From Actinomycetota bacterium (GTDB lineage Bacteria > Actinomycetota > Actinomycetes > Nanopelagicales > Nanopelagicaceae), in contig CANLAC010000038.1 in assembly GCA_947488645.1 (NCBI GenBank), forward strand, positions 1 to 10,089: a stretch of 10,089 bases of DNA, written 5' to 3'. Numbering within the stretch: position 1 is the stretch's first letter; each line of letters begins with the position of its first letter. The notes beneath the pieces are model-generated. The model was not told the DNA's origin. It searched no databases and saw only the letters and a program-made list of their open reading frames with translations. The translations under genes and the position numbers were made by a program. This document shows positions 1-6,825 of the stretch, piece by piece.

Positions 1-1592
1 GCGGTGTCAATATTCTTGCTGACACAGTAAAGGTAACTCTGGGACCTAAGGGTCGCAACGTTGTTATCGGTAAGTCATTTGGTGCACCAATCATCACTAA
101 TGATGGTGTGACAATTGCAAAGGAAATTGAATTATCAGATCCTGCTGAAAACATGGGAGCTCAGTTAGTTAAAGAAGTTGCGACAAAGACAAATGATGTC
201 GCAGGTGATGGAACTACAACAGCAACTGTTCTAGCTCAAGCAATGGTTAAAGAAGGACTTCGTAACCTTGCAGCTGGCGCGCAGCCAATGGATATCAAGA
301 TTGGTATTGAAGCGGCCGTAGCAGCGGTTTCAGAGAAGTTGCGCTCGCAGGCAACTCCAGTCAATGGAAAGCCACAGATTGCAGATGTTGCAACTATTTC
401 TGCGCAGGATCGTGCAATTGGCGAACTCATCGCTGAAGCGATGGACCGTGTTGGTAAAGATGGAGTTATTACAGTTGAAGAGGCATCAACAACTGGACTT
501 GATCTTGAATTTACAGAAGGAATGCAGTTCGACAAGGGCTACATTTCACCGTATTTCGTAACTAATCAGGATCGCATGGAGGCAATTCTTGAAGATGCCT
601 ACGTATTGATCTCTGCAAACAAAGTATCTGCTCTGTCAGATCTTTTGCCATTGCTTGAAAAGGTAGCTCAGGCATCAAAGCCACTATTGATCATCGCTGA
701 AGACATTGAAGGCGAAGCACTTTCAACGCTAGTTGTTAACCGCATGCGTGGAGTCTTTGCCTCAGTTGCTGTTAAGGCACCTGGTTTTGGAGATCGCCGT
801 AAGGCAACTCTGCAGGACATCGCAGTGCTAACAGGTGGACAAGTTATTTCTTCAGAACTTGGAATGAAACTTGAGAGCGTAACTCTTGAAGATCTAGGCA
901 AGGCTCGTCGCATTGTTGTTACTAAGGATGCAACAACGATCGTCGATGGTTCTGGCGATAAGGCAGCAGTTGCTGCTCGAGTTTCTGAACTTCGCAAGGA
1001 GATCGAAAATAGCGATTCTTCATGGGATAAGGAAAAGTTGCAGGAGCGTCTTGCAAAGCTTGCCGGTGGAGTATGCGTAATCAAGGTTGGTGCACATACT
1101 GAAGTTGAATTGAATGAAAAGAAGCACCGTCTTGAGGATGCAATTTCTGCAACTCGCGCCGCTGTTGAAGAAGGAATCGTTGTTGGCGGAGGCGCAGCAC
1201 TTGTGCATGCAGCCGATGCTCTTGAAGGCGATCTTGGATTCACAGGCGATAAGGCTGTCGGAGTTCGTTTAGTTCGCAAGGCTTGTGATGAGCCACTTCG
1301 TTGGATCGCAGAAAATGCAGGACTTGAAGGCTACGTAGTAGTTGCAAAGGTTCGCGCAATGAAGCACAACGAAGGCTTCAACGCTGCAACAGATGTGTAT
1401 GGCGATTTAGCAGCTGATGGTGTTATCGATCCAGTTAAGGTAACTCGTTCAGCACTAGCAAATGCTGCATCAATTGCTGCAATGTTTATAACAACTGAAG
1501 CTGTTGTCTATGAGAAGCCAGCAGAACAAGCTGCAGCTGATGCTGCAGGTGGACACGGTCACTCACATGGCCCAGGTGGACACTCTCACTAA
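1..1592 (+). CDS. groL: 60 kDa chaperonin GroEL, GroEL1-type with His-rich tail (5' partial)
   Basis: This cytoplasmic ATP-driven folding chaperonin assembles as stacked rings with a GroES lid. The frame is open from base 3, where it reads GVNILADTVKVTLGPKGRNVV, matching E. coli GroEL from residue 19, so only about 17 codons plus part of one are missing. About 529 residues are visible, giving a full length near 547, normal for the family. The ATP-binding GDGTTTATVLA motif is intact, with its Asp codon at 207-209 (D87 in E. coli numbering). The LEDAISATRAAVEEG segment carries the ATPase Asp (D398 equivalent), and the ITTE segment near the end is conserved. The C-terminus ends in a Gly/His-rich tail with five His (1549-1589) rather than the GGM tail of a housekeeping GroEL. 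This resembles actinobacterial GroEL1. groES is expected just upstream, outside the window. A strong terminator follows the stop codon. Confidence 0.98.
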   Translation, partial: GVNILADTVKVTLGPKGRNVVIGKSFGAPIITNDGVTIAKEIELSDPAENMGAQLVKEVATKTNDVAGDGTTTATVLAQAMVKEGLRNLAAGAQPMDIKIGIEAAVAAVSEKLRSQATPVNGKPQIADVATISAQDRAIGELIAEAMDRVGKDGVITVEEASTTGLDLEFTEGMQFDKGYISPYFVTNQDRMEAILEDAYVLISANKVSALSDLLPLLEKVAQASKPLLIIAEDIEGEALSTLVVNRMRGVFASVAVKAPGFGDRRKATLQDIAVLTGGQVISSELGMKLESVTLEDLGKARRIVVTKDATTIVDGSGDKAAVAARVSELRKEIENSDSSWDKEKLQERLAKLAGGVCVIKVGAHTEVELNEKKHRLEDAISATRAAVEEGIVVGGGAALVHAADALEGDLGFTGDKAVGVRLVRKACDEPLRWIAENAGLEGYVVVAKVRAMKHNEGFNAATDVYGDLAADGVIDPVKVTRSALANAASIAAMFITTEAVVYEKPAEQAAADAAGGHGHSHGPGGHSH

Positions 1593-1600
1593 TTAAAAAG

Positions 1601-1641
1601 AAAGAAGCCCCGCGGAGTTTATCTGCGGGGCTTTTTCTTTT
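1601..1641. terminator. Bidirectional intrinsic terminator between groEL and whiB3
   Basis: The stem pairs AAGCCCCGC (1605-1613) with GCGGGGCTT (1625-1633) around an 11-base loop, and A/T pairs extend it outward. On the plus strand it runs into a T-rich tract (1632-1641), suiting groEL. On the minus strand the A-rich bases 1593-1606 become a T-rich tail, suiting whiB3. The two genes converge here, so one element probably ends both transcripts. Confidence 0.9.
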
Positions 1642-1661
1642 CTTCCTAGGAGGAAAGAAAT

Positions 1662-1964
1662 TTATGAAGCGTGTGAAATATCGGTCTTGACATCTTTTCC
1701 GATGATTGCGAGGCGATCATCTTCTGATAAGCCTCCCCAAATTCCGTATGGCTCTTGAACTGCAAGTGCGTGGGCGCGGCAGGCAACAATTACTGGGCAT
1801 GATGCGCAGACAGCCTTGGCTGTGTTTTCACGATTGCGGCGACGGGGTCCGCGTTCTCCATCTGGATGGAAAAACATTTCGGAAGGAAGCTCGCGGCATG
1901 AACCCTGGTACTGCCATTCCCATTCATCGGCAACGGGACGGGGTAAACGTGAGGTTTCAGCCAT
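1662..1964 (-). CDS. whiB3: WhiB3/WhiD-type iron-sulfur transcriptional regulator
   Basis: WhiB-like proteins are small actinobacterial [4Fe-4S] proteins that sense redox state or NO and bind the principal sigma factor or DNA. With the start at 1964 the protein has 100 residues. Cysteines lie at 23, 53, 56 and 62 (C-x29-C-x2-C-x5-C), exactly the positions I recall for M. tuberculosis WhiB3. The segments FFHPDGERG, VCASCPVIVACRAHAL and EPYGIWGGLSEDDR mark the WhiB3/WhiD subgroup; the last contains the G[VI]WGG turn. The frame stays open upstream to 2174, and an ATG at 1988 is possible. The 1964 ATG is preferred because a -35/-10 promoter lies just upstream of it, overlapping the 1988 codon, and because it gives the expected cysteine positions. 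The gene has no Shine-Dalgarno sequence, so the mRNA is probably leaderless. It converges on groEL and diverges from a MerR-type gene. Confidence 0.94.
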   Translation of the reverse strand: MAETSRLPRPVADEWEWQYQGSCRELPSEMFFHPDGERGPRRRNRENTAKAVCASCPVIVACRAHALAVQEPYGIWGGLSEDDRLAIIGKDVKTDISHAS

Positions 1965-1970
1965 GTGATG

Positions 1971-1999
1971 ACTGTACAACCGCGCCATAGGTTGTTCAA
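1971..1999 (-). promoter_or_regulatory. whiB3 promoter, leaderless arrangement
   Basis: Read on the minus strand, TTGAAC (1999-1994), a 17-base spacer and TACAGT (1976-1971) form a good housekeeping sigma promoter. The -10 box fits the actinobacterial TANNNT pattern. Only six bases (CATCAC) separate it from the ATG at 1964, so transcription should begin at or next to the start codon. There is no ribosome binding site, consistent with a leaderless mRNA. Confidence 0.72.
1973..1998. promoter_or_regulatory. Candidate MerR-type operator: dyad in the whiB3 promoter spacer
   Basis: TGTACAACC (1973-1981) and GGTTGTTCA (1990-1998) form an inverted repeat with 8 of 9 positions paired and an 8-base centre. 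The dyad midpoint (1985.5) nearly coincides with the middle of the spacer between the whiB3 -35 and -10 boxes. MerR-family regulators typically bind dyads in exactly this position. The adjacent divergent gene encodes a MerR/CarH-like protein, so it is the obvious candidate to bind here. The dyad is seen in the sequence; the binding partner is inferred. Confidence 0.5.
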
Positions 2000-2074
2000 G
2001 TAGCACCGCTTCAAAAGTTATCCAAAGGGCGTTTTCAGGTGGTGAGTTAGGCCACTTCACGCCACGATTACCCC

Positions 2075-2953
2075 ATGGATGAGGAGCTTTTAACGGTAGC
2101 CGCCGTTGCCCGCCGCATAGGCGTTGCTCCAGCCACCTTACGGACCTGGGATCGCAGATATGGCCTTGGGCCATCTAGCCACGAGGCAGGCGAACATCGT
2201 CGTTACTGTCCCAATGATCTTGCGCAACTGACACTGATGCGCCGTTTAATTATCAGCGGTGTTGCACCAGCTGATGCAGCGGTTAGGGCTAAGGCTCATT
2301 CAGGTTCAGTATCGGTAGAAAATGTAATCCAAGATTTTGAAGTTCGAGAAGATGTCGTTGACTCATTACATCGAGCCGCTAAATCTCTCGATAAGAATTT
2401 TGTGGAGACGTTGCTTCGAAAAGATATTTCAGAAAATGGAGTAATTGCTTCGTGGACTGAAGTCATTGTCCCGCTTTTGTTTTTAGTCGGGGATGAATGG
2501 GCGGCAACTGGCGCCGGAATTGAAGTAGAGCACATGCTTTCAGAGATCATTAAAAGATTGCTCCGTGAGGGTGTTGCGGAGATCAAGGAACCCGTCAATA
2601 CCCAACCTGTATTGCTCGCATCTGTCGGAGAAGAGCTCCATTGCTTGGCATTGCATGCATTAGCTGCCGCCTTAGCTGAAAAAGGAATTGAAACCTTTTT
2701 CTTAGGAGCGAGAACGCCTCTTGAGGCGATTTCCGGAATGGTTAAACGCGCAGCACCACCAGCAGTATTTCTCTGGGCCCAACTTGAACAAAACTCTGAT
2801 CCAAAGTTTTTCAATGAGCTTCCGGTTGTTCGTCCAGCCCCTCGAGTCATTGTCGGTGGGCCAGGGTGGAATCGTGAAACATGTGCAGATGTTGTGGTTG
2901 CACAGGATTTAACCCACGCCTGCGATGAAATTGAGCGTGCAGTAGGGCTCTAA
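2075..2953 (+). CDS. MerR-family regulator with CarH/LitR-like cobalamin-binding sensor
   Basis: This is a DNA-binding regulator of the MerR / B12-binding-domain architecture, 292 residues, close to the family length. Residues 5-75 form the MerR winged helix (TVAAVARRIGVAPATLRTWDRRYG, given here as two parts: TVAAVARRIGVA and PATLRTWDRRYG), followed by HRRY. Residues 85-172 form the helical cap, with the W-x9-EH signature at W142, E152 and H153. Residues 177-292 form a Rossmann-like B12 fold with GEELHCLAL, where H189 matches the lower axial cobalt ligand of the DxHxxG motif, here ExHxxA. The position after W142 is Ala143, where Thermus CarH has the His that ligates cobalt after light exposure. 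The only possible upstream-region start is the ATG at 2075, because an in-frame stop lies at 2048. No Shine-Dalgarno sequence is visible. The gene diverges from whiB3 and ends 43 bases before guaB. Cobalamin- or light-dependent DNA binding is plausible but unproven; a B12-independent CarA-like mode is the alternative. Confidence 0.92.
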   Translation: MDEELLTVAAVARRIGVAPATLRTWDRRYGLGPSSHEAGEHRRYCPNDLAQLTLMRRLIISGVAPADAAVRAKAHSGSVSVENVIQDFEVREDVVDSLHRAAKSLDKNFVETLLRKDISENGVIASWTEVIVPLLFLVGDEWAATGAGIEVEHMLSEIIKRLLREGVAEIKEPVNTQPVLLASVGEELHCLALHALAAALAEKGIETFFLGARTPLEAISGMVKRAAPPAVFLWAQLEQNSDPKFFNELPVVRPAPRVIVGGPGWNRETCADVVVAQDLTHACDEIERAVGL

Positions 2954-2961
2954 AGCCCCGA

Positions 2962-2967
2962 TAGACT
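2962..2967 (+). promoter_or_regulatory. Candidate -10 box of the guaB operon
   Basis: TAGACT fits TANNNT and lies 29 bases before the guaB GTG, inside the context CCGATAGACTTTGG. The same context, with two differences, precedes kgd. No convincing -35 hexamer is found at the usual distance, so the call rests on the shared motif and position. Confidence 0.45.
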
Positions 2968-2985
2968 TTGGCCTTCGAGAAACAC

Positions 2986-2992
2986 AAGGGGG
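2986..2992 (+). promoter_or_regulatory. Ribosome binding site of guaB
   Basis: AAGGGGG lies four bases before the GTG at 2997. It decides that non-ATG start, since the first internal ATG (about nine codons in) has no comparable signal. Confidence 0.7.
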
Positions 2993-2996
2993 CGGC

Positions 2997-4115
2997 GTGA
3001 GCGATACAGATAAGGTCGCAATGCTTGGCCTGACCTACGACGATGTTCTTTTGCTCCCAGATGCCTCAGATGTAGTTCCTTCAGAAGTCAGCACTATCAC
3101 TCAGCTAACACGCAATATTTCAATTGCTGTCCCGCTTGTTTCTTCAGCGATGGACACAGTTACAGAATCTGCAATGGCAATTGCCATGGCCAAGGCTGGT
3201 GGAATTGGAATCATTCACCGCAACCTTCCGATTGATGCGCAAGTTACTCACGTTAAATTGGTGAAAAATGTTGGACTTGCAGGAGCCGCCGTTGGTGTTG
3301 GTGATGATGGATTTGCTAGAGCCCAAGCATTAATCGAAGCAGGTGTTGATGTTGTCGTTGTTGATACAGCGCACGGCCACCATCGCGCAGTACTAGATGC
3401 AATTGCTCGCATTAAGAAGTTTTCTCCAACCACTGAAATCATTGGTGGCAATGTTGCAACTCGCGCAGGTGCACAGGCACTTATTAATGCTGGCGCAGAT
3501 GCTGTAAAGGTTGGCGTTGGTCCCGGATCAATTTGTACAACACGAGTTGTCGCAGGTGTTGGTGTTCCACAGGTAACTGCAATTCTTGAAGCATCAAAGG
3601 CATGTAATAAAGCAGGTATTCCATTAATCGCAGATGGTGGCTTGCAGTACTCAGGTGACATCGTTAAGGCATTAGTTGCTGGTGCAAACTCAGTAATGCT
3701 TGGTTCTCTCCTTGCAGGATGTGAAGAGTCTCCTGGTGAGTTAATTGAAATTAATGGAATTAAATATAAGGCTTATCGCGGCATGGGTTCACTAGGTGCC
3801 ATGCAATCTCGCGGTGAACAAAAGTCTTATTCAAAGGATCGTTATATGCAGGACGATGTTCTATCTGAAGACAAACTTGTCCCAGAAGGCATCGAAGGCA
3901 AGGTTGCATTCCGTGGTTCTGTAGCTGAAGTAGTTCATCAACTCGTGGGTGGACTTCGCTCGGGCATGGGATATGCAGGCGCACCAGATATCGAAACCTT
4001 GCGCCGCGAAGGACGTTTGATTCAAATTACAGCAGCAGGGTTACAGGAAAGCCACCCACATGATGTGGCACATGTTGCTGATGCTCCCAATTACCAGAAG
4101 AAGGGCCGCTCATGA
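2997..4115 (+). CDS. guaB: Inosine-5'-monophosphate dehydrogenase lacking the CBS domains
   Basis: IMP dehydrogenase oxidises IMP to XMP with NAD+, the committed step of GMP synthesis, in the cytoplasm. The catalytic barrel is complete: LTYDDVLLLP near the N-terminus, SSAMDTVTE (49-57), VDTAHGH (122-128), GVGPGSICTTR with catalytic Cys180, ADGG (212-215), YRGMGS (260-265), and the flap with the Arg282-Tyr283 dyad (DRYMQ). The protein is only 372 residues, against roughly 490-520 for most bacterial forms. The missing part is the Bateman module of two CBS domains, which should sit between HRNLPIDAQ (74-82) and GAAVGVG (96-102). Here the two barrel segments are joined by about 13 residues with the frame intact, so this is a clean domain loss, not a frameshift. 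The start is a GTG with AAGGGGG upstream. The stop overlaps the guaB3 start by four bases (ATGA), implying translational coupling. Confidence 0.97.
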   Translation: MSDTDKVAMLGLTYDDVLLLPDASDVVPSEVSTITQLTRNISIAVPLVSSAMDTVTESAMAIAMAKAGGIGIIHRNLPIDAQVTHVKLVKNVGLAGAAVGVGDDGFARAQALIEAGVDVVVVDTAHGHHRAVLDAIARIKKFSPTTEIIGGNVATRAGAQALINAGADAVKVGVGPGSICTTRVVAGVGVPQVTAILEASKACNKAGIPLIADGGLQYSGDIVKALVAGANSVMLGSLLAGCEESPGELIEINGIKYKAYRGMGSLGAMQSRGEQKSYSKDRYMQDDVLSEDKLVPEGIEGKVAFRGSVAEVVHQLVGGLRSGMGYAGAPDIETLRREGRLIQITAAGLQESHPHDVAHVADAPNYQKKGRS

Positions 4116-5224
4116 ATAACATCGAAATCGCACCTGGAAAGCGTGCCCGTACCGCCTACTCTTTTGATGACATCGCAATTGTGCCAAGCCGCCGAACACG
4201 CGATCCGGAAAATGTTTCCACTGGGTGGCAGATTGATGCCTATAAGTTTGAACTACCCATGATGGCAGCGCCAATGGATTCTGTTGTTTCACCTGAGACA
4301 GCAATTGCCATCGGCAAGCTTGGCGGATTAGGCGTTCTTAACCTTGAAGGGTTGTGGACTCGTTATGAGGATCCACGCATTCCATTGGGTGAAATTGCTT
4401 CGATGCCAGATAAGCATGCAACTAAGCGCATGCAGGAAATTTACAACGCTCCAATTCGTCCAGAACTTATCAAAGAGCGTATTCAGCAGATTCGAGATGC
4501 TGGCGTAACTGTTGCAGCCTCGTTGTCTCCTGCTCGCACAGCAGAGTTTCACAAGGCGGTCATTGCAGCTGGTGTGGACATATTTGTTATCCGCGGAACG
4601 ACTGTTTCAGCAGAACACGTTGCTGCAGAAAATGAAGCACTCAACCTGAAGAAGTTTATCTATGAGCTAGATGTGCCTGTGATCGTTGGTGGAGTTGCAA
4701 CCTCAACTGCTGCCCTTCACTTAATGCGCGCTGGTGCTGCTGGTGTATTAGTTGGCTTTGGTGGAGGAGCAACACACACAACTCGTAAGGTTTTGGGTGT
4801 TGAAGTGCCTATGGCATCGGCAGTTGCTGAAGTTGCTTCTGCGCGCCGTGAATACCTTGATGAATCAGGTGGGCGTTACGTTCACGTGATTGCAGATGGT
4901 TCAGTTGGTCGAAGTGGTGATATCGCAAAAGCAATTGCATGTGGTGCCGATGCGGTCATGATGGGATCTCCACTTGCAAAGGCGATTGAAGCACCAGGTC
5001 TTGGTTGGCACTGGGGATCAGAGGCACATCACCCAGTATTGCCACGTGGTGAACGCGTAAATGTTGGAACTGTTGGTACCTTGGAAGAGATTTTGCTTGG
5101 ACCATCACACACTTCAGACGGATCTATGAACTTGTTCGGTGCACTTCGTCGCGCGATGGCAACATGTGGTTATTCAGACGTTAAAGAGTTCCAGCGCGTA
5201 GAGGTACTTATTCATCGTGGCTGA
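4112..5224 (+). CDS. guaB3: GuaB3 family protein (IMP dehydrogenase/GMP reductase superfamily)
   Basis: GuaB3 is an IMP dehydrogenase paralogue found in Actinobacteria and Cyanobacteria. It has 370 residues and no CBS domains. Recognisable blocks are SFDDIAIVPSRRTRDPENV near the N-terminus, MAAPMDSVVSPE (51-62), LGGLGVLNLEG (70-80), VIVGGVAT (190-197), GGRYVHVIADGS (253-264) and ACGADAVMMGSPLA (276-289), with the family C-terminus LFGALRRAMATCGYSDVKEFQ. In the loop where IMP dehydrogenase has its catalytic Cys (GSICTTR), this protein reads GATHTTR, so His222 takes the Cys position. The mycobacterial protein, as I recall it, also lacks this Cys. Canonical IMP dehydrogenase chemistry is therefore unlikely, and the actinobacterial role remains unsettled. 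The start overlaps the end of guaB by four bases and the 3' end overlaps guaA by eight, placing it firmly in the GMP operon. Confidence 0.95.
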   Translation: MNNIEIAPGKRARTAYSFDDIAIVPSRRTRDPENVSTGWQIDAYKFELPMMAAPMDSVVSPETAIAIGKLGGLGVLNLEGLWTRYEDPRIPLGEIASMPDKHATKRMQEIYNAPIRPELIKERIQQIRDAGVTVAASLSPARTAEFHKAVIAAGVDIFVIRGTTVSAEHVAAENEALNLKKFIYELDVPVIVGGVATSTAALHLMRAGAAGVLVGFGGGATHTTRKVLGVEVPMASAVAEVASARREYLDESGGRYVHVIADGSVGRSGDIAKAIACGADAVMMGSPLAKAIEAPGLGWHWGSEAHHPVLPRGERVNVGTVGTLEEILLGPSHTSDGSMNLFGALRRAMATCGYSDVKEFQRVEVLIHRG

Positions 5225-6767
5225 AACGCGTGGAGTCCTAGTTGTTGATTTTGGTGCTCAGTACGCGCAGTTAATTGCACGTCGAGTTCGTGAAGCAAAT
5301 GTCTTCTCCGAAATTGTTCCATCATCAATAACAGCGGCTGAAGTCAAAGCTAAAGCACCAAGTGCAATCATTTTGTCTGGTGGGCCATCAAGTGTGTATG
5401 CAGAGAATGCTCCAAAGATTGACACTGAAATCTTTTCATTAGGGATCCCAGTTTTTGGTATTTGTTATGGTTTCCAGGCAATGGCTGCAGCTCTTGGTGG
5501 CGTTGTAAGCCAGACGGGTAAGTCAGAGTTTGGTCGCACGGAAACAACTGTTCAGCCAAGTTCAAAGGTATTTACTGGATTGCCAGCCAAGCAAAAAGTC
5601 TGGATGTCACATGGGGATGCGGTTACAACAGCACCTGCAGGATTTACAGTAAGTGCAGTAACAGAAGATACGCCGATAGCAGCTTTTGAAGATGCGACCG
5701 GAAAGCTTGCCGGGGTTCAGTTTCACCCCGAGGTTTTACATAGCGAGCACGGCCAGGCAATCTTGCGCAACTGGTTAGTCAATATTGCCAAGTGTGATGC
5801 AACATGGACAACTGCAAACATTGCAGAAACAGAGATTGCAAAAGCCAAGCAAGTTATTGGTAATAAGAAAGTCATCTGCGGACTATCAGGTGGTGTTGAC
5901 TCAGCAGTTGCTGCAGCAATTATTCAAAAGGCGGTTGGCAATCAACTGACATGTGTTTTTGTGGATCATGGATTATTGCGCAAGGGTGAAGCAGAACAGG
6001 TGGAGCGCGACTTTGTTGCTTCAACTGGCGTGCAGTTAGTTGTAATTGATGCCAAGGATCAATTCCTGAATGCTCTGAAAGATGTTAAAGATCCTGAAGA
6101 GAAGCGAAAGATTATTGGCCGCGAATTTATTAGATCATTTGAAGCAGCTGCTCGCGATATTGCTGCTGGGGGAGATGTTGAGTTTTTAGTGCAGGGAACT
6201 TTGTATCCAGATGTTGTTGAATCAGGCGGCGGCACTGGTACAGCAAACATTAAGTCCCACCACAATGTTGGTGGATTACCCGATGATTTGCAGTTCACAT
6301 TAGTTGAACCACTGCGCACATTGTTTAAGGATGAAGTTCGCCAAGTTGGCTTAGAACTTGGATTGCCAGAAGAGATTGTGTGGCGTCAACCTTTTCCTGG
6401 CCCTGGACTTGGGATTCGAATTGTTGGTTCTGTAACACAAGAGCGATTGGATTTATTACGCGAAGCAGATGCGATTGCCCGAGAAGAGTTAAAGGCAGCT
6501 GGATTAGATCGTGACATCTGGCAGTGCCCAGTTGTGCTGCTGGCCGATGTCCGAAGCGTTGGCGTTCAGGGCGATGGGCGTACCTATGGCCACCCCATCG
6601 TGTTGCGCCCAGTCTCATCTGAAGATGCCATGACCGCCGATTGGTCAAGAGTTCCCTATGAAGTTCTTGAGAAAATCTCTACCCGCATAACTAACGAGGT
6701 TCGCGAGGTCAATCGAGTGGTCTTAGATGTAACAAGCAAGCCACCTGGCACCATTGAATGGGAATAA
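5217..6767 (+). CDS. guaA: GMP synthase (glutamine-hydrolysing)
   Basis: GuaA aminates XMP to GMP using glutamine and ATP, completing the pathway begun by guaB. It has 516 residues, the normal bacterial length. Residues 6-190 are a class I glutamine amidotransferase with nucleophile Cys83 in GICYG and the His170/Glu172 pair in VQFHPE. Residues 205-395 are the ATP pyrophosphatase, with the P-loop SGGVDS at 224-229 and the lid region carrying IIGREFI. The dimerisation domain follows, with QPFPGPGLGIR (391-401) and the terminal KPPGTIEWE. The start is GTG, eight bases inside the end of guaB3, with a weak GAGG at 5201-5204. No terminator follows the stop codon, so some readthrough into the cyclophilin gene is possible. 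Confidence 0.99.
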   Translation: MAETRGVLVVDFGAQYAQLIARRVREANVFSEIVPSSITAAEVKAKAPSAIILSGGPSSVYAENAPKIDTEIFSLGIPVFGICYGFQAMAAALGGVVSQTGKSEFGRTETTVQPSSKVFTGLPAKQKVWMSHGDAVTTAPAGFTVSAVTEDTPIAAFEDATGKLAGVQFHPEVLHSEHGQAILRNWLVNIAKCDATWTTANIAETEIAKAKQVIGNKKVICGLSGGVDSAVAAAIIQKAVGNQLTCVFVDHGLLRKGEAEQVERDFVASTGVQLVVIDAKDQFLNALKDVKDPEEKRKIIGREFIRSFEAAARDIAAGGDVEFLVQGTLYPDVVESGGGTGTANIKSHHNVGGLPDDLQFTLVEPLRTLFKDEVRQVGLELGLPEEIVWRQPFPGPGLGIRIVGSVTQERLDLLREADAIAREELKAAGLDRDIWQCPVVLLADVRSVGVQGDGRTYGHPIVLRPVSSEDAMTADWSRVPYEVLEKISTRITNEVREVNRVVLDVTSKPPGTIEWE

Positions 6768-6814
6768 ATTAAGGGTTTTCACAGGATTTAGATTTATCAT
6801 TTCTCACATGACAC

Positions 6815-6820
6815 AAGGAG
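6815..6820 (+). promoter_or_regulatory. Ribosome binding site of the cyclophilin gene
   Basis: AAGGAG lies five bases before the ATG at 6826. It selects this start over the in-frame ATG at 6808 and the TTG at 6754, and places the signal peptide at the N-terminus. Confidence 0.85.
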
Positions 6821-6825
6821 TTTCT

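Noticed and set aside
668..1279. Long minus-strand open frame inside groEL
   Set aside because: It is antisense to a highly conserved protein and its product is a Ser/Arg/Thr-rich composition typical of shadow frames.
1641..1661. Imperfect palindrome around TCCTAGGA after the groEL terminator
   Set aside because: It is short and lies in an A/T-rich spacer between convergent genes; there is no support for a binding site.
1706..1990. Plus-strand open frame of 94 codons
   Set aside because: It is antisense to whiB3, whose conserved protein sequence explains the region.
1965..2174. N-terminal extension of the whiB3 frame to 2174 or to the ATG at 1988
   Set aside because: It would run through the promoter and into the divergent regulator gene. 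The extra residues do not resemble WhiB proteins, and the 1964 start reproduces the expected cysteine positions.
2931..2936. TTGAGC as the -35 box for guaB
   Set aside because: The distance to TAGACT is 25 bases, too long for a standard promoter.
2945..2958. Small hairpin GGGCT-CTAA-AGCCC at the merR stop codon as a terminator
   Set aside because: The stem is only five pairs and no T-run follows; it sits next to the proposed guaB -10 box.
6754..6825. TTG start for the cyclophilin gene overlapping the end of guaA
   Set aside because: The ATG at 6826 has a good ribosome binding site and puts the signal peptide at the N-terminus.
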